Positions 61,746 through 64,000 of a stretch of 64,000 nt of DNA are shown piece after piece. The number at the start of each line of letters is the position of its first letter. Within the stretch, counting starts at the first letter, position 1. Under the pieces are notes generated by a model that had not been told where the DNA came from, made no database searches, and saw only the letters and a list, made by a program, of their open reading frames with translations. Source of the DNA: Nonlabens marinus S1-08 (lineage in GTDB: Bacteria > Bacteroidota > Bacteroidia > Flavobacteriales > Flavobacteriaceae); NCBI RefSeq assembly GCF_000831385.1, contig NZ_AP014548.1, positions 2,037,779 through 2,101,778 on the forward strand. Reading direction: 5' to 3'. A program made the translations under genes and the position numbers.

Positions 61746-62996
61746 TCAATTCTCATTTTTATAAATCACACCATCCTTCATAACAAAATACACCTGGCGC
61801 ATGGCTTTGATGTCCTGAGTAGGATCGCCATCTACAGCGATCAAGTCGGCAAGTTGATTGTTCTTGATGGTACCTAGTTGTTCCAGGTGAAATATCTGTG
61901 CGTTACCAGAGGTTGCTGTTTTGAGCACATCGATAGGAGACATGCCATAATTTACCATCAATTCCAGCTCCCGGTAATTCTCACCATGAGTAAAAACGCC
62001 AACATCCCCACCAAAGGCGATGGTAACGCCACTTTTTAGAGCTTGTTGAAAGGATTTCTTCTTTTGAGTAATGCGTTCAGGTTCTGGATCGCTGGCTTTG
62101 TTCCAGCCGTTGTACTGTAAAATGGCATCACCTGCTGCAAGGGTAGGGCATAACGCAACATTGTGCTTTTTCATGAGCTCATAAATCTCTGGCGTCGCTG
62201 CATCGCCATGTTCAATGGTCTCGACGCCGCCTAGAATAGCCCGTCGCATACCTTCTGGAGTACTGGCATGAGCGACGGCATGGGTTCCAGCGCTTTTTGC
62301 TGTTTCTACCATCATTTTAATTTCTTCTAATGAAAAAGTAGGCTGTGATGGAGCACCGGTTTGCCAGCGGTAGTCTGCATAGATTTTAATAAAATCAGCA
62401 CCATTACCTATTTGACGTCGCACGGTGGCGATTACATCATTGCCGCTGGCTTCTTCTGCACCTAAAGGCACAGTAACGCCATCGTGAAAACCTTTGGGGC
62501 CGTAAGCTCCCGTAGCTACGATGGCAGGACCAGCCACTAATAATCGAGGTCCGGGAATGATGCCCTGATCGATGGTTTTCTTAATGTAAACATCGCTGTA
62601 ACCAGCACCTTCCGCACCCAAGTCTCTCATAGTGGTAACTCCTGCCATTAGCGAATTGCGCACATGATTGGTCGCTCTAATGGATCGCTCGACTGGCGAC
62701 TCTTTTAACACCTGATCGTTCCAAGAGGTCTCGTTATAGGGATGCAACAAAATATGGGAATGACCTTCAATAATTCCAGGCATCAAGGTTTTTCCAGAAA
62801 GTAAAATTTCTTCAGTTCCCACAGGAATTTTGATGGCAGCTCGTCTGCCCACTTGAGAGATCTTATTACCTTCTATCAAAACGACCCAGTCTTTATGTGT
62901 TTCCACACCATCAAATACTTGATCTGGAACTAATAAAAATTGGGCATCAACAGTCGTAAAAGAAATGATGATTAGGAAGTAAAGAATAGTTTTCAT
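61746..62996 (-). CDS. Secreted amidohydrolase (imidazolonepropionase-like)
   Basis: 416 residues from ATG 62996 (MKTILYFLIIISFTTVDAQ), or 418 from ATG 63002. Signal peptide, then an amidohydrolase fold with metal ligands in MPGIIEGHSHILLHP, THAVAHAST, ETIEHGD and TIAFGGDVG (Asp). The length is ordinary for the class. Enzymes of this type hydrolyse amides, peptide-like dipeptides or nitrogen heterocycles; secreted flavobacterial forms are often annotated as Xaa-Pro dipeptidase-like amidohydrolases, but the substrate here is unknown. Ends about 7 bases after a palindrome copy. Confidence 0.87.
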   Translation of the reverse strand: MKTILYFLIIISFTTVDAQFLLVPDQVFDGVETHKDWVVLIEGNKISQVGRRAAIKIPVGTEEILLSGKTLMPGIIEGHSHILLHPYNETSWNDQVLKESPVERSIRATNHVRNSLMAGVTTMRDLGAEGAGYSDVYIKKTIDQGIIPGPRLLVAGPAIVATGAYGPKGFHDGVTVPLGAEEASGNDVIATVRRQIGNGADFIKIYADYRWQTGAPSQPTFSLEEIKMMVETAKSAGTHAVAHASTPEGMRRAILGGVETIEHGDAATPEIYELMKKHNVALCPTLAAGDAILQYNGWNKASDPEPERITQKKKSFQQALKSGVTIAFGGDVGVFTHGENYRELELMVNYGMSPIDVLKTATSGNAQIFHLEQLGTIKNNQLADLIAVDGDPTQDIKAMRQVYFVMKDGVIYKNEN

Positions 62997-63016
62997 AGCC
63001 ATAAAGTAAGTCAAAA

Positions 63017-63053
63017 AAAAGAGTCCATCCCAGATTGAGGATAGACTCTTTTC
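63017..63053. terminator. Bidirectional terminator between amidohydrolase and endonuclease genes
   Basis: AAAAGAGTC / GACTCTTTT with ATCC/GGAT inside and one mismatch, T-run and A-run on both sides. It ends the endonuclease gene. Confidence 0.8.
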
Positions 63054-63072
63054 AAAAAATAGATCGATCTAT

Positions 63073-64000
63073 TTATCGAACTACGATCTTCTTAGTCACG
63101 GATCCTTTTGAATTACTCATTTGCAATAAATAAATACCGCTGGAAAGGCTGTGATCAATACGACCGTTTTGGGTAATCTCTTGATTCAATGCCGTTCTCC
63201 CCAAGGCATCAATGATGCGTACCTGAGTAGGTTCTGTCACGTTTTTAAGAAATAAGAATGCATTAGATGGATTAGGATAAATGACGATACCGCTTAATGT
63301 ATTGCTTTCGCTAGAAAGCGTGTAAGTTTCACCCTGCTTGTTGCCCCAGATAAATTCTACTAATTCAGGGTCATCAATAAATGGGTTTCTGTTGATTTGC
63401 CATTCATATATAACATTGTTGCGATTCATTTCAAAATCATCTGGTGGATCCTGGCGATGCCATTGCAGCAATGTCGCTAGATCACCTAACTCGCCTAAAC
63501 CAGAATCAGGATCTCCATCGACTACATCAATCCCACTATATCTTAAGGCCATGTAAAAAGCAGATCGTGCCACATCGCCATGCCAGCTTCCTTGACTTCC
63601 AGTAGGGCCATTATAAAATGAGCCTCCTATACCATAATTTTTATTTCCTCGAGAAGAATTGGTACCGGAATCTGCAGCTCTTAAATGATGGGCATCGCTG
63701 TTGCCGTGACGTAAACTGTCCACACTGGTTTCTACCCAGACATTAATTCCATCTGCAATATCATCCTCTTTTATACTGAAGTAACCACCACGAGATCTGG
63801 GAAATACATGCTCTCGATTCCAAGAACTTCCAGAGTTTGAATTGCCTTGAAAGTAGACGTCTCTTATTTCATCTTCGGTATAAAGCAACCAGACTTTATT
63901 AGAGTTGGTAGGCGTGGCATCTGCATCTCGAAGTATGGTAGTAATATCAGCATAGGTATGCTCTCTTACCACTCCTGTTTGAGCAATAATATCCGTAATC
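63073..64000 (-). CDS. Endonuclease I family protein with T9SS type A sorting domain, N-terminus beyond window
   Basis: The frame is open to the window edge, so about 309 residues are visible and the signal peptide lies outside; the GTG at 63972 is internal. The endonuclease I core is seen in SSWNREHVFPRSRGGYF, with the catalytic His and metal-binding SDAHHLRAADSGTN and RGNKNYG. C-terminally VIYPNPSNAFLFLKNV ... LGRTALNQ ... LSSGIYLLQMSN is a type A sorting domain. It is thus a secreted or surface nuclease, most likely for degrading external DNA. Confidence 0.88.
   Translation of the reverse strand, partial: ITDIIAQTGVVREHTYADITTILRDADATPTNSNKVWLLYTEDEIRDVYFQGNSNSGSSWNREHVFPRSRGGYFSIKEDDIADGINVWVETSVDSLRHGNSDAHHLRAADSGTNSSRGNKNYGIGGSFYNGPTGSQGSWHGDVARSAFYMALRYSGIDVVDGDPDSGLGELGDLATLLQWHRQDPPDDFEMNRNNVIYEWQINRNPFIDDPELVEFIWGNKQGETYTLSSESNTLSGIVIYPNPSNAFLFLKNVTEPTQVRIIDALGRTALNQEITQNGRIDHSLSSGIYLLQMSNSKGSVTKKIVVR

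Noticed and set aside
63302..63325. GCTTTCGCTAGAAAGCG as a palindrome copy
   Set aside because: It has an extra TA in the middle and differs in the arms, so it is not clearly the same motif.
1..64000. tRNA or rRNA genes
   Set aside because: No stretch with a recognisable T-arm consensus, acceptor end or rRNA block was noticed on either strand while reading; a covariance-model scan would settle it.

Overview
The window looks like a chromosome segment from a marine-type member of the Flavobacteriaceae (Bacteroidota). The grounds are type IX secretion sorting domains of both kinds (type B at 7276-10182, type A at 46987-49365 and 63073-64000), TAnnTTTG-type -7 promoter boxes, a DUF6266 protein, a Bacteroidetes-type tyrosine integrase, AT-rich DNA, and a 16-20 bp perfect palindrome (core CGCTTTCGCGAAAGCG) scattered through the chromosome. 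I cannot name the species from sequence alone.

Layout. 1-25.8 kb is ordinary chromosome: the end of a TrkA-C (RCK_C) protein, a hybrid TPR histidine kinase, a tricorn-like protease, a T9SS-exported HYR protein, a DUF2891 lipoprotein, a TPR histidine kinase broken by one in-frame stop codon with its response regulator, a zinc alcohol dehydrogenase, small hypothetical proteins, a YchJ-like protein, RimK, the ackA-pta acetate pair, a PAP2 phosphatase and an FAD-dependent protein. 45.4-64 kb is chromosome again: mnmE, a T9SS-A exported protein, an S9 (glutamyl-endopeptidase-like) peptidase, DUF4268, an Hpt protein, a ComM/YifB ATPase, a nitroreductase, a DEAD-box RNA helicase, acetyl-CoA synthetase, an S1/P1 nuclease, a YehS-like protein, an amidohydrolase and an endonuclease I family protein cut by the window edge.

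Between them lies an integrated element of about 19.6 kb (25835-45451). It is bounded by a 16-bp direct repeat, TTACTTCCCGATGCAA, whose right copy is the last codons (Cys-Ile-Gly-Lys-stop) of mnmE. The mnmE end carries the integrase, three excisionase/HTH-type proteins and two replication/primase-type proteins. I see no conjugation genes and no relaxase.

The cargo is the most interesting part of the window. It is a compact seven-gene, single-strand operon (39078 down to 28866). In order it encodes an XRE helix-turn-helix fused to a MID-PIWI Argonaute with a predicted inactive PIWI site, a one-polypeptide Type IIG (Eco57I-like) restriction-methylation enzyme, two different DUF3800 proteins, a GIY-YIG nuclease and two HEPN-type proteins, the last ApeA-like. 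An imperfect palindrome just upstream of the Argonaute start is a candidate autoregulatory operator. The operon is followed by a tract of about 1.1 kb with no credible gene but many long, mutually exclusive complementary segments, which suggests a large structured RNA or a structured DNA locus. I propose this as a candidate undescribed Argonaute-plus-restriction defence system. That combination is my inference and needs comparative checking.

Working together: pta, ackA and acs cover acetate production and re-assimilation. The T9SS cargo, tricorn-like and S9 peptidases, S1/P1 nuclease and endonuclease I fit a polymer-degrading lifestyle. The sensor kinases, response regulator and Hpt protein are the signalling components.
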